Source: Clostridium sp. CAG:609 (GTDB lineage: Bacteria; Bacillota_I; Bacilli_A; RF39; UBA660). Taken from it: a stretch of 64,000 bases of DNA. The position numbers were made by a program, and so were the translations under genes. The stretch is from contig FR903548.1 in assembly GCA_000438075.1 (NCBI GenBank), positions 1 to 64,000 of the forward strand, given 5' to 3'. How positions within the stretch are numbered: position 1 is the stretch's first letter; each line of letters opens with the position of its first letter. Shown one piece after another: positions 1 to 8,700 of this stretch. The notes beneath the pieces were generated by a model. The model was given only the letters and a program-made list of their open reading frames with translations. It ran no database searches and was not told the origin of the DNA.

Positions 1-26
1 CAGGGATAACAGTCTTGCGAAGTGAT

Positions 27-193
27 GTTTTAGTTCTATGACATCCTTAATGGTATTAAAACTATTATGGTTATATTGAATTATGGAAAGAGGTTTTAGT
101 TCTATGACATCCTTAATGGTATTAAAACTTTTATGTTAAATTAAATAATCGTGAAATTGTTTAATACTATGACATCTTTAAATAACCAATAAT
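27..193 (+). CRISPR. Trailing end of a type II-like CRISPR array
   Basis: Two identical 36-nt repeats lie at 27-62 and 93-128, beginning GTTTTAGTTCTATG and ending TATTAAAAC. They are separated by a 30-nt spacer (63-92). A second spacer of about 29 nt leads to a degenerate last repeat (about 158-193) that keeps the CTATGACATC core. The 36/30 geometry and GTTTTAG start match Cas9 (type II-A/C) repeats. Decay of the last repeat marks this as the leader-distal end, so the leader and any cas genes should lie upstream of position 1. No cas gene is inside the window. Confidence 0.88.
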
Positions 194-215
194 TAAAATC
201 TGTATCTTTATTGAC

Positions 216-296
216 AAGGATGTCATGCTATGGTTTATTCTTAATAAAAGTACTGAAAAATTCCAATTTTAAGAGAAGTTTAACACTTCTTTTTTT
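216..296 (+). ncRNA. Candidate tracrRNA-like segment with terminator
   Basis: Eleven bases at 216-226 (AAGGATGTCAT) are the exact complement of repeat positions 12-22. An AAAATT/AATTTT hairpin follows. A rho-independent terminator comes next (AGAAGT at 274-279, ACTTCT at 285-290, T-run to 296). This layout (anti-repeat, small hairpin, terminator) is that of a tracrRNA. Pairing to the GTTTTAG lower stem is poor. A TTGACA at 211-216 could instead be a promoter element. The call is therefore tentative. Confidence 0.35.
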
Positions 297-544
297 ATAT
301 AATTCAATAAAAAATGGTTATATATATATCAAACATAATTAATAGCAAAAAATAATTGAATTACTAATAATTTAAGTATAAACTATATTAAAGAAAACAT
401 AAAGAGATAGAAAATCAATGATTAATATAATAAATAAGGTAAATAATCAAAAAAAACATCAGAGATAAAGAAAATCAAACTATTCACTAAAAAAATATGT
501 TAAAATAAAGTTAACAAAGAAATATAAAGGTAAGACGAAATAAA
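297..544. other. AT-rich intergenic stretch, no gene seen
   Basis: This stretch is very AT-rich. I see no reading frame of note and no strong hairpin. A weak -10-like TTAAAAT near 500 may serve the broken gene that starts at 545. Confidence 0.5.
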
Positions 545-1495
545 ATGAAAATGGAAGAACATCTAAAACAAACAGCTAAAGTATTAATATATAATACTTA
601 TAGTAGAATAGTTGATAATCCACTTTAATATGAAAATATAACTGGTAAAAAAATGCTTAAGAAAGTAGAAAATTTTTATAGTAATCCAAGTAATATACTT
701 GAAATATGTACAGAAAGAGAACTTAAATTTTTAAAGAAGGTTCTAAATAATGAAGATAACTTATTTGATGAAAAATATTATTGGGAACGTCGTAATCTTT
801 CTGATAAATTATTAATTGGTTTATATGAAAGTAAATTACATGTTTTTGAAGAAGTAAAAGAAAGTGTAGAAAAAGCTTTAAAAATGGTAAAACCCAAAAT
901 AGTTAAAGAAAATGATAGAATTAATGAAGTAATATTAGGATATCTAAGGGTTAATGGAATATCCTAATTGGATGACTTAGTATCCAAAACATCAAAAATA
1001 TTAAATTTATCCGAAAAAGAAATACGAAACTAGCTAGACAATAACGTAATGATAAAATATTATGTATATTATAATAATGAATACAACTTAAGATTTAAAG
1101 AAAAATTCACACAAGTATATTATGTATATTATATGGATTATTTTGATACACTTAAAGACGAAAAAAAATACTATACATTTAAAGGAGTATCATCACTAAC
1201 ACCAGAAGAATATAAGGAAATATTTTAAAAAGGTCTTAATACTAAAAAAGAAACAGTAAAAAAATTATATGATAAATTAGATGGTATATGTGCATTTGGT
1301 GCATATATAAAAGAAAAAGTACTTTTAGTTGCACTGATAAATGGCAATAGAGATTATATAAGGAATTTAATCGAAAAACATAGCGATGGACATGAAAAAT
1401 TAGCCAAAGAAGTACTAAAATTGCTTGAGCCAGCCATGGATGATATGCCTTCCGATGCCATAAATGGACTAACACCAAATGAATATTTGAAATAA
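545..1495 (+). pseudogene. Unknown gene broken by four in-frame stops
   Basis: One frame runs from ATG 545 to TAA 1493-1495 (about 317 codons) with no frameshift. It is interrupted by TAA at 626-628, TAA at 965-967, TAG at 1031-1033 and TAA at 1226-1228. The longest intact piece, 653-967, encodes 104 residues. Each stop could have come from a CAA or CAG Gln codon by one C-to-T change, though this is inference. The conceptual product is charged and helix-rich, and I do not recognise a family. Other genes in the window end normally at TAA and TAG, so host recoding is unlikely. It may be a decayed accessory gene next to the CRISPR array. Confidence 0.7.
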
Positions 1496-1605
1496 CAAGG
1501 ATAAATATAAGGTGTTCAATAATAGAAGACACCAAAATAGATGTCATTTTTAATAGAAAACTACTTGAAAAAACTTCAAAATATGTTATTATAAGAACTA
1601 ACGGA

Positions 1606-1645
1606 AACAACAAAAATTATCAATTTGAAAATTTGTGTTGTTTTT
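1606..1645 (+). terminator. Terminator-like hairpin ahead of DUF3800 gene
   Basis: AACAAC at 1606-1611 pairs with GTTGTT at 1637-1642, with inner A/T pairing, and is followed by a T-run. The hairpin sits just before the ribosome binding site at 1652, so it separates upstream transcription from this gene or attenuates it. Confidence 0.45.
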
Positions 1646-1660
1646 AAAAATGGAGGTTTT

Positions 1661-2353
1661 ATGAAATATAAAGTTTATTGCGATGAAAGTTGTCATATGC
1701 AAAACGATAAAAAAAACTATATGGTTTTAGGAGCCATTTATTGTCCTAAAAAAGAAATCAACAATGTTGTAAAGTATATTAAAAAACTAAAAAAAGAATA
1801 TGGATTAAAACCCACTTCAGAAATAAAGTGGACAAAGATTTCAAATTCTACTATAGAGTTTTATAAAGATTTAATAAAGTATTTTTTTGTTAATCCAAAA
1901 TTAAAGTATAGAGCAGTAATATGCGATAAAAGAATACTAAATCATGAAAAATATCATCAGACTCATGATGAATGGTATCATAAAATGTACTATGCTATGT
2001 TAAGATATTTTATAGATCCAGATAATTCATATGAAATATATCCGGACATAAAGGATACTAATTCATATCACAATTTTCAAAATGTAGCAAAATTTTTAAG
2101 AATTAAGTTAAAAGATACAAATGAAAAAACAATAGTCAAAATACAACCAATTAGATCAAATGAAAGCTATATTCTTCAACTAGCAGATGTATTAACAGGT
2201 GCAATGCAATATAATAAAAATGGTCTTAATACAAGTACTCCAAAACTAAAAGTAATAGATTTGATAAAAGACAATGTCATAGATGGAATAGACGATACAA
2301 CAGCTTTTAGTAAAACAAAATTTAATGTTATGGTATGGGAACCATATGAATAA
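1661..2353 (+). CDS. DUF3800 family protein
   Basis: The ATG at 1661 has GGAGG at 1652-1656; a TTG at 1625 in the same frame lies inside the preceding hairpin and is not a credible start. The 230-residue product opens with YKVYCDESC, matching the N-terminal DES motif of the DUF3800 family, which has an RNase H-like fold and often occurs near mobile and defence genes. The C-terminal part has LQLADVLTGA, the second conserved acidic motif of the family. The biochemical role of the family is not established. Its stop lies inside the start region of the next gene, so the two are probably co-translated. Confidence 0.8.
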   Translation: MKYKVYCDESCHMQNDKKNYMVLGAIYCPKKEINNVVKYIKKLKKEYGLKPTSEIKWTKISNSTIEFYKDLIKYFFVNPKLKYRAVICDKRILNHEKYHQTHDEWYHKMYYAMLRYFIDPDNSYEIYPDIKDTNSYHNFQNVAKFLRIKLKDTNEKTIVKIQPIRSNESYILQLADVLTGAMQYNKNGLNTSTPKLKVIDLIKDNVIDGIDDTTAFSKTKFNVMVWEPYE

Positions 2354-2870
2354 AAATTGTAGATGCATACCAGAATTGCACGAAGCACCAGAAGTATTAA
2401 ATCATGATAATTATCAAAAGTATGAAGAAGAATTGTATAAAATAATGGAAGAAGATTTTATTAAACATGAAGTTTTTTTCTTGGGTAAAAAAGTAGTATT
2501 AGATTTTAATAAAAGTCAGAATGGAAAATCTGATACGTTTTTTCATGTTTTATGTGGTGATAAAAAAAACTATCCTAATTTTGAAAGAGCAAAAAGAATA
2601 AGGTATCCAAGACAAATAATAGAAAATTTCAATCATTGCTATAATTGCGAATATTCATGCAAAGTAAAGATGTTTATTAAAAAAATTAAAAATAAAAAAA
2701 GATATCATTTATTTTCAGAAGAAAACAGATATATGGTAGTATTAGAAGATGAAGGAAAAAGAATGAAATTAGTTACTTCGTTTTATATTGACAAAACCTA
2801 TAAATTATATAATTACAAAAAAGATTATGAAAATTATATTTCCAAAATTAAAGACGATGCAGTAAACTAG
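2346..2870 (+). CDS. Small basic protein, possible BECR-type nuclease
   Basis: The preferred start is ATG 2346 (MNKNCRCIPEL), which overlaps the DUF3800 gene by 8 nt; an in-frame ATG at 2325 is possible but lies further inside it. The product is about 174 residues and basic. Four Cys fall in the N-terminal and middle parts (CRC, CYNCEYSC). The C-terminal half has a K/R-rich loop, then RYHLFSEENRYMVVLE and FYID. That pattern of basic residues, His and a strand resembles BECR-fold RNases (RelE/colicin-like), but I cannot place it in a named family. The coupling suggests it works with the DUF3800 protein. Confidence 0.6.
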   Translation: MNKNCRCIPELHEAPEVLNHDNYQKYEEELYKIMEEDFIKHEVFFLGKKVVLDFNKSQNGKSDTFFHVLCGDKKNYPNFERAKRIRYPRQIIENFNHCYNCEYSCKVKMFIKKIKNKKRYHLFSEENRYMVVLEDEGKRMKLVTSFYIDKTYKLYNYKKDYENYISKIKDDAVN

Positions 2871-3045
2871 TTACGACATCGCCTGACCTCTGGAATGCAA
2901 CTTGGCATCTGAGCTATAAACATAATACCATATTTACGAATTATTGTCAAATGATAAATGTAAATATGATGTCATTTATATTATATGTAGAATAAAATAG
3001 TAAATTCACTATTTATTGATTTGCAAGAAATAGATTTATTCTACA
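2871..3045. other. Intergenic region with GC-rich patch and two stem-loops
   Basis: The first 44 bases (2871-2914) are about half G+C, far above the surroundings, and match no gene that I recognise. Two stem-loops follow: ATAAATG/CATTTAT at about 2954-2979, and a longer one with arms TGTAGAATAAA (2986-2996) and TTTATTCTACA (3035-3045) that encloses AATAG/CTATT. Neither has a clear T-run. The block may be an mRNA 3-prime structure, a small RNA or a mobile palindromic element. Confidence 0.5.
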
Positions 3046-3059
3046 ATTGAAGAAAATCC

Positions 3060-3091
3060 TTGCAAAAGAAAGCAAAATAATGTATTATAAT
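3060..3091 (+). promoter_or_regulatory. Probable promoter of the Wadjet operon
   Basis: TTGCAA at 3060-3065 is followed by TATTAT (3083-3088, 17-nt spacer) overlapping TATAAT (3086-3091). The jetA start codon is 21 nt further on, with an AAGGGA-type ribosome binding site. Confidence 0.5.
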
Positions 3092-3111
3092 TAGCAAGGA
3101 AAAGGGAAAAT

Positions 3112-4587
3112 ATGGAATTAAGCAGTAAATTAACAAAACAAATAACAGAAACAAAGTATTTAAGTGTAGAAAATACTGATAGATATCGTCCTATTATGCG
3201 AATATTTTTTGAAAATTATGAGAAATTAAATTATTGGCTATTTAAGGAAGATATTTTTAACGAACTTAAAAATATGCAAGGCTTTGAAAATTATACGCTA
3301 GACTTATGTGAATCAGATTTAACACAATTATATTCATGGGGAAACCTTACATATTTTCAAGATACGGAAAATGTTATGACAGTAAAAGAGTTTCAAAATA
3401 GAAGATTCAGATACCAAATGACTGATTATGCTATAGAAATCGAAAGATTTGTAAGTTATCTAGAAACTATTAGTGTAAAAACATCATCACTAGAACCGAA
3501 GATTTTTGAAAAACTAAGAAATTTGATTACCAAAATATCAACATTAAGTAGTTCACATGATATACATGATTGTTTTGAAGAATTAAACTATCAATTTACT
3601 AATATGAATGAAAACTACAAAAGCTTTTTAAAGACTTTTCATGAAGCTAAAACTGAAGATTTAATGAAAAAGGAAAGTTTCATAATATATAAAGAAAAAG
3701 TAATTAAATATTTACGTGAATTTATAAGTGGATTTCAATTAAATAATTTAAAAATTGTAGATTTAATTGAAAAATTACCAGAAAATTTTGAAGAAACACT
3801 AATGGATAATTTAATTGAGTATCAAAAAAATATACCTAACATGGAACCAGACTTTGATTATAATTATCTTCGAGAAATTAATCAGGGAAAATGGAGAAGT
3901 ATAATTCATTGGTTTAAGAATGACGGAAGTATATCAGAAAGTAGCAGATTAAAAAAAGCAATAAATGATATAATAGATAAAATTATGAAAAATGTTTCTG
4001 CTATCATGGAAATGCAAGCAAGCAGTATTAACAGAAAAGAAGAGTACAAACATCTTTTAGGACTTCTTTGTAAATCAGATACCCTTGAAGAAATAGAATT
4101 ATTGTGTCCACATATATTCGGTTTAATAAACACAAAACATTTAAGCAAAATTGAAAAATCAACAGAATCAATTGATTATGATGTTAAACAATTAGAAAAT
4201 GTTTCTATTGAACTTAAAAGTCATAGCAGAAAAATAAAAGAAAGAGTAGAAAAGAAACCAATAATTGATAAAAGTTTAGCAAAGCAAGCACAGCTAAATG
4301 AAATTATGAGTATAAGAAACAAAGAAAAAGAAATATTAAGTGGATATATTGATAATGGTAAAATAGAGATTAAATCATTAGGAAAAGTCAGTAGATTTGA
4401 AAGAAGATTCATTTTAAGTTTAATAACTGCTGGAATAAAAAGTAATGATTATGTAATGGATGGAGAACATGGGATATTATATAAAGTTACAAAACAAAGT
4501 AATGATTATGTAAAACTTGATAGTGAAGATGGAATGCTTGAAATGCCAGATTTCTTAATAGAATTCGGAGGTAAAGATGGAAAATAA
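3112..4587 (+). CDS. jetA: Wadjet subunit JetA (DUF2397/TIGR02677-like)
   Basis: A 491-residue protein, first of four overlapping genes. Its N-terminal third has YRPIMRIFFENYEKL, WGNLTYFQDTE, and a 'RFRYQMTDYAIEIERF' block. This is the pattern of the DUF2397 (TIGR02677) family, a kleisin-like subunit of Wadjet condensin-type defence complexes. The rest is helical. Wadjet complexes extrude and cleave small circular DNA and so block plasmids. The DUF2397-like assignment points to the Firmicutes/actinobacterial type II or III set rather than type I (DUF3375); I cannot settle the subtype by eye. Confidence 0.8.
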   Translation: MELSSKLTKQITETKYLSVENTDRYRPIMRIFFENYEKLNYWLFKEDIFNELKNMQGFENYTLDLCESDLTQLYSWGNLTYFQDTENVMTVKEFQNRRFRYQMTDYAIEIERFVSYLETISVKTSSLEPKIFEKLRNLITKISTLSSSHDIHDCFEELNYQFTNMNENYKSFLKTFHEAKTEDLMKKESFIIYKEKVIKYLREFISGFQLNNLKIVDLIEKLPENFEETLMDNLIEYQKNIPNMEPDFDYNYLREINQGKWRSIIHWFKNDGSISESSRLKKAINDIIDKIMKNVSAIMEMQASSINRKEEYKHLLGLLCKSDTLEEIELLCPHIFGLINTKHLSKIEKSTESIDYDVKQLENVSIELKSHSRKIKERVEKKPIIDKSLAKQAQLNEIMSIRNKEKEILSGYIDNGKIEIKSLGKVSRFERRFILSLITAGIKSNDYVMDGEHGILYKVTKQSNDYVKLDSEDGMLEMPDFLIEFGGKDGK

Positions 4588-5725
4588 TATTAATGAAGAA
4601 ATGAGTTATTTACTTAACAACTTGTGGATATCTAAAACCACTCAAAAAGAAAAATATTATAAAATTAAATCAAACTTAACAGAATTAAGAGAAATATCTG
4701 GAAAACTTGGATGTGACATAATAGCAAATAACAAAATTATTAAGCTTGAAAAACTTCCAATTTCAATTGATTCAACATTTAAAATAGAAGCATTCGATAA
4801 TAAACTTGATTATGTTTTATATATGTGTTTATTATTATTTTTACAAGATAAGGGTTTAGATGAGCAATTTATATTATCTAATTTTACTGATTATACAACC
4901 AATATATTATCAAGTTTTGAAGGTAACAATAAACCAGATTGGACAAAATATAAAGATCGTAAAAGTTTGGTAGATGTTTTAAAATATGCAGAAAAAGTTG
5001 GAATAATAAGATTAAGAGATGGAAATGATGAAAGTTTTGCAGACAATGAATTAAGTGAAGCATTATATGAAAATACAACATTATCACACTATGTAGTAAG
5101 AAACTTCAAGTTTAATGTGTTTAATTGTTATACTCCCTCTGATTTCTTGGAAGAAGAAAAGAAAACTATTGATGAAAAAGATTATAAAAAGATAATAAGT
5201 TATCGAGGTTTATTCTTTTATCCGCATCTTTACCTACCAGAATTAACTGAAGATGCAAGAAATTATATAAAAAATATTAGATATAGCATTGGAAATGATG
5301 TATCAAAATTTTTAGATGGAGAATTGATTTTAGCAAAAGATGAGGCTCTAGTTAGCATGCCAGATAATAGGAATAGTGAATTGTTTCCAGATTTAAACAA
5401 GAGTATAACAGACATAGTTTTGTTGGTATGTGCAGAGCTAAACAATCAAGAAGTTGAAAATCTAATACCAAAAGAACAATTTAAATTGATATTAGAAAAG
5501 GTATTTAATGAATATAAAGATTATTTTTCAAAGCTATATAGGGATTTGCCTACATATAAGTTTGATGAGGAAATAATGAAATACATGGAATCTTTCAAAT
5601 TAATAAAAATAACTGAAAATTACGTACAAGTTTATCCAATTTGTTATTTTTTTGAAGGATACTTTAAGAAAGAAGAAAGTGTTGTTAATAATTTTGAATA
5701 TTTAACACTAGATTTGGAGGGCTAA
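4577..5725 (+). CDS. jetB: Wadjet subunit JetB (DUF2398/TIGR02678-like)
   Basis: A 382-residue protein that starts 11 nt inside jetA (GGAGG at 4567-4571) and ends directly against jetC. It shows the LDYVLYMCLLLFLQDKGLDEQF, 'LVDVLKYAEKVGIIRLRDG' and LYENTTLSHYVVRNF pattern of winged-helix KITE-like Wadjet B subunits, which bind the SMC-like JetC with JetA. Its place and length fit. The overlap implies coupled translation and fixed stoichiometry. The family assignment is from remembered motifs and gene order. Confidence 0.78.
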   Translation: MENNINEEMSYLLNNLWISKTTQKEKYYKIKSNLTELREISGKLGCDIIANNKIIKLEKLPISIDSTFKIEAFDNKLDYVLYMCLLLFLQDKGLDEQFILSNFTDYTTNILSSFEGNNKPDWTKYKDRKSLVDVLKYAEKVGIIRLRDGNDESFADNELSEALYENTTLSHYVVRNFKFNVFNCYTPSDFLEEEKKTIDEKDYKKIISYRGLFFYPHLYLPELTEDARNYIKNIRYSIGNDVSKFLDGELILAKDEALVSMPDNRNSELFPDLNKSITDIVLLVCAELNNQEVENLIPKEQFKLILEKVFNEYKDYFSKLYRDLPTYKFDEEIMKYMESFKLIKITENYVQVYPICYFFEGYFKKEESVVNNFEYLTLDLEG

Positions 5726-8700
5726 ATGGATAGATATAAAATTAATAAAATAGGTTTATTAAACTATTGGTTATATGATGAAGAAGAGTTTTATTTTTGC
5801 GATGGAAAATTATTGCTTCGTGGAAGTAATGGTTCGGGAAAATCAGTTACAATGGTATCGTTTTTTCCACTTCTTTTTGATGGGAATAAAAATCCTGAAA
5901 GATTTGACACATTCGGTTCGAGAGATCGTAAAATAGAAGACTATGTATTACCAATTGACAGTGATACAAATGAATCAACTAGTTATCTTTACATGGAATT
6001 TTACAAAAAAAGTGAGAATAAGTATTTAACCATAGGCATTGGATTAAAAGCAGTAAGAAATAGAAACGTCGATTTTTGGGGATTTGCTATTACTGACAAC
6101 AGGAGAGTAAAAGATGGATTTATGCTTTACAAAGATCATTTAAGAAAAATACCATTAACAAAAAAAGAATGTCAATATGAAATTGGTACAGGTGGGGAAT
6201 TTGTAACATCAATTAAAGAATATAAGAGCATGGTAAATAGACTTTTATTTGGTTTTGAAAATAATTCAATGTATAGTGAATTAATTAATTTAATGCTTCA
6301 ACTTCGTAGTCCAAAATTATCAAAAGATTACAAACCAACACGCTTAGTTGATATACTTTCTGGTGTTTTAGAACCCATTCCAGATAAAGATATTCAAACT
6401 ATCTCCGATTCAATAGAAAGTATGAATAAATATAAGGAAACGATAGATGATTTAACAGAAGAAAACAAAGTTATAAATCTATTAAAGAATAATTTCCATG
6501 ATTATAGTAACATTATACTTTATCATAAATGCAATGATTATTTAAAAAGCAAAAGAGAATTAAATGAACATGAAGAAGAATTAAAGATTTTAAATGACAA
6601 GTTAAGTGAATTAAAAAAAATAGTTGAAGAAAGTAAAAAAATATTAATTGAATATGATTTAGAATTAAATTCTTTAAAAGAAAGTGAAAATAAACTTGCA
6701 GATAATGATTTAAATACATTGTTAGAATCACAAAAAAAGTTGGAAATACAATTGCAAGAGATTAAAACAAAAATTATAGAAAAAGAAAATTCTATATTAA
6801 ATAAAGAAAATGAATTAAAAGATACTACAAAAAATATTCAAAAACTTGAAGATGAAATATACAAAAATAATAAAGAACTAAATGAAATCAAAGAAACTAT
6901 TGAATGTCTAATCGAAGATACTGGATTTAGTGATATAAACTTAAATGAGGAAAGTATAAATGAAACAATAGAAAACAAAAAGATAATAATAAAAAATATT
7001 AAATCATTAGCGGAAAAGAAATATGCTGAGGAGTTAAAAGTAGATAAATTATTTAATGAAATAAGTATTAGTGAAAATGACATAAAAAACAAAAATATAG
7101 AATCAAATAAAATCTCCAGACTATTAATTGATGAAGCAAATGCTATTGTTGATAAATACGCCCAAATGCAAAATAATAAAGTTTTAACTCTAACAAAAGA
7201 AGATGTATCAAAAATTGAAGAGATAATTACTAATTTAGATATTAACACTAAGAATCAAGTTGAAACAATTGTAAATAGTAAATATAATTTTATTTTAGAA
7301 AATTTATTAAAAAGTAAAAATATAACAGAAAATAATATTAGAGAAAACGAATATCAAAAAGAAATACTATCAAAAGAATTAGAAGATACAAAAAATGTTT
7401 TTGATAAATATGTTTATGAAAGTGAAAAGAAAAATAAACTAGAAAGTCAAGGAATAAAAGGAAAATATTTATATGAATTAATTGATTTTAAAACAAACGT
7501 TGATTTAAATACGCGCAAGTTACTTGAAGATTCACTTCGTTCATTAGGTATTTTGCACACACTTATATTCAAAAATAAATCATTATCAATAAAAACATTT
7601 GGCAACTTAAAACAAGTTGATAATTCCATAATAAAATATTTTGATATAATAGATAAAGAATACGAAAATGAAACAATCCAAGTGTTAAATAGTATAAGCA
7701 TTGATTCTGGCGAAACTTTCATATCAGAAAACGGAAAATATCAAATGGGAATAATTCAAGGTACAAGTGATGATAATTATAAATTAAAATACATTGGCAA
7801 AAATATTCAAGAAGAGTATTTGAAAAGTCTTCAAAAAAACATTATTGAACAAATAGAAGAAACAGACACTTTAATAAGCAAATATACTAAAAATTTGGAA
7901 AATATTAATGAAGACATGAACATATTAAGTAATGAAAAAAATATTAATGTCAATTATTCTAATTATGAAAAATATATTATTGAATTACAAAAAATAAATT
8001 TTGATATTGAACTAACAAGAAATTCTATCTTGACATATCACAAGGATATTGAAGTAATAAGCAAAATAATAAAGGAAATAGAAACAAATATCTTTGAAAA
8101 AAAAGAAAATTATAATGGTGATTTAAGCGTTGAAATAATTAAAAACGCTGAATATTCATTAAATGAATTATCAAGCAAAATTACTTCAATGAGATATTGT
8201 AATAACAATATTGACGTCTTGAATGACTCTAAAAATTCTTTTCAAAACAGAGAAGAAAGCCTTTATAATGATTTAGAAATATTAAAAGATGAATTAACTG
8301 AAAATGAGGCAAAAATAAATTATTATCAAAAAGAAATCAAAATAAATGAAGAAGAGATAAATCAGGATAAATACAAGGATTTAAAGCAAAAATTAGAAAC
8401 GATTAAAACTAGAATATCTTTTATAGAAAAGGATAAGGATGTCAAAAAAGAAAAACTAATTCGTGCAGAAAAAGATATTGAAATTACTGAAAGTACAATT
8501 AATACAAAAACGCAATCGATAAAAGATGAAAAGATAATAACAGATTGCTTATATGATATATTTAAAAAGGAATATAACCTTGGCTATAGTAGTTATAAAA
8601 ATGAATTAACAGATATAAAATCATGGTTTAAAAACTTCAAACTTGAAAAGTTCAAAGCAATTAATGATGCCAATGATAATTTTAATGATAGAATAAACGA

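Noticed and set aside
653..967. 104-residue open frame as a stand-alone gene
   Set aside because: It is the longest piece of a single longer frame (545-1495) broken by stops and has no ribosome binding site of its own, so I annotate the whole as a pseudogene.
545..1495. Stop-codon reassignment (TAA/TAG read as Gln)
   Set aside because: Both TAA and TAG end many intact genes here, TGA is also a stop, and no suppressor tRNA is in the window. Simple decay is more likely.
1242..1613. 123-residue minus-strand hydrophobic frame
   Set aside because: It is the antisense of the broken gene; AT-rich antisense frames look like membrane proteins. No ribosome binding site.
6513..7722. Several minus-strand hydrophobic frames inside jetC
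   Set aside because: They are antisense shadows of Lys/Glu/Asn coiled coil and have no start signals.
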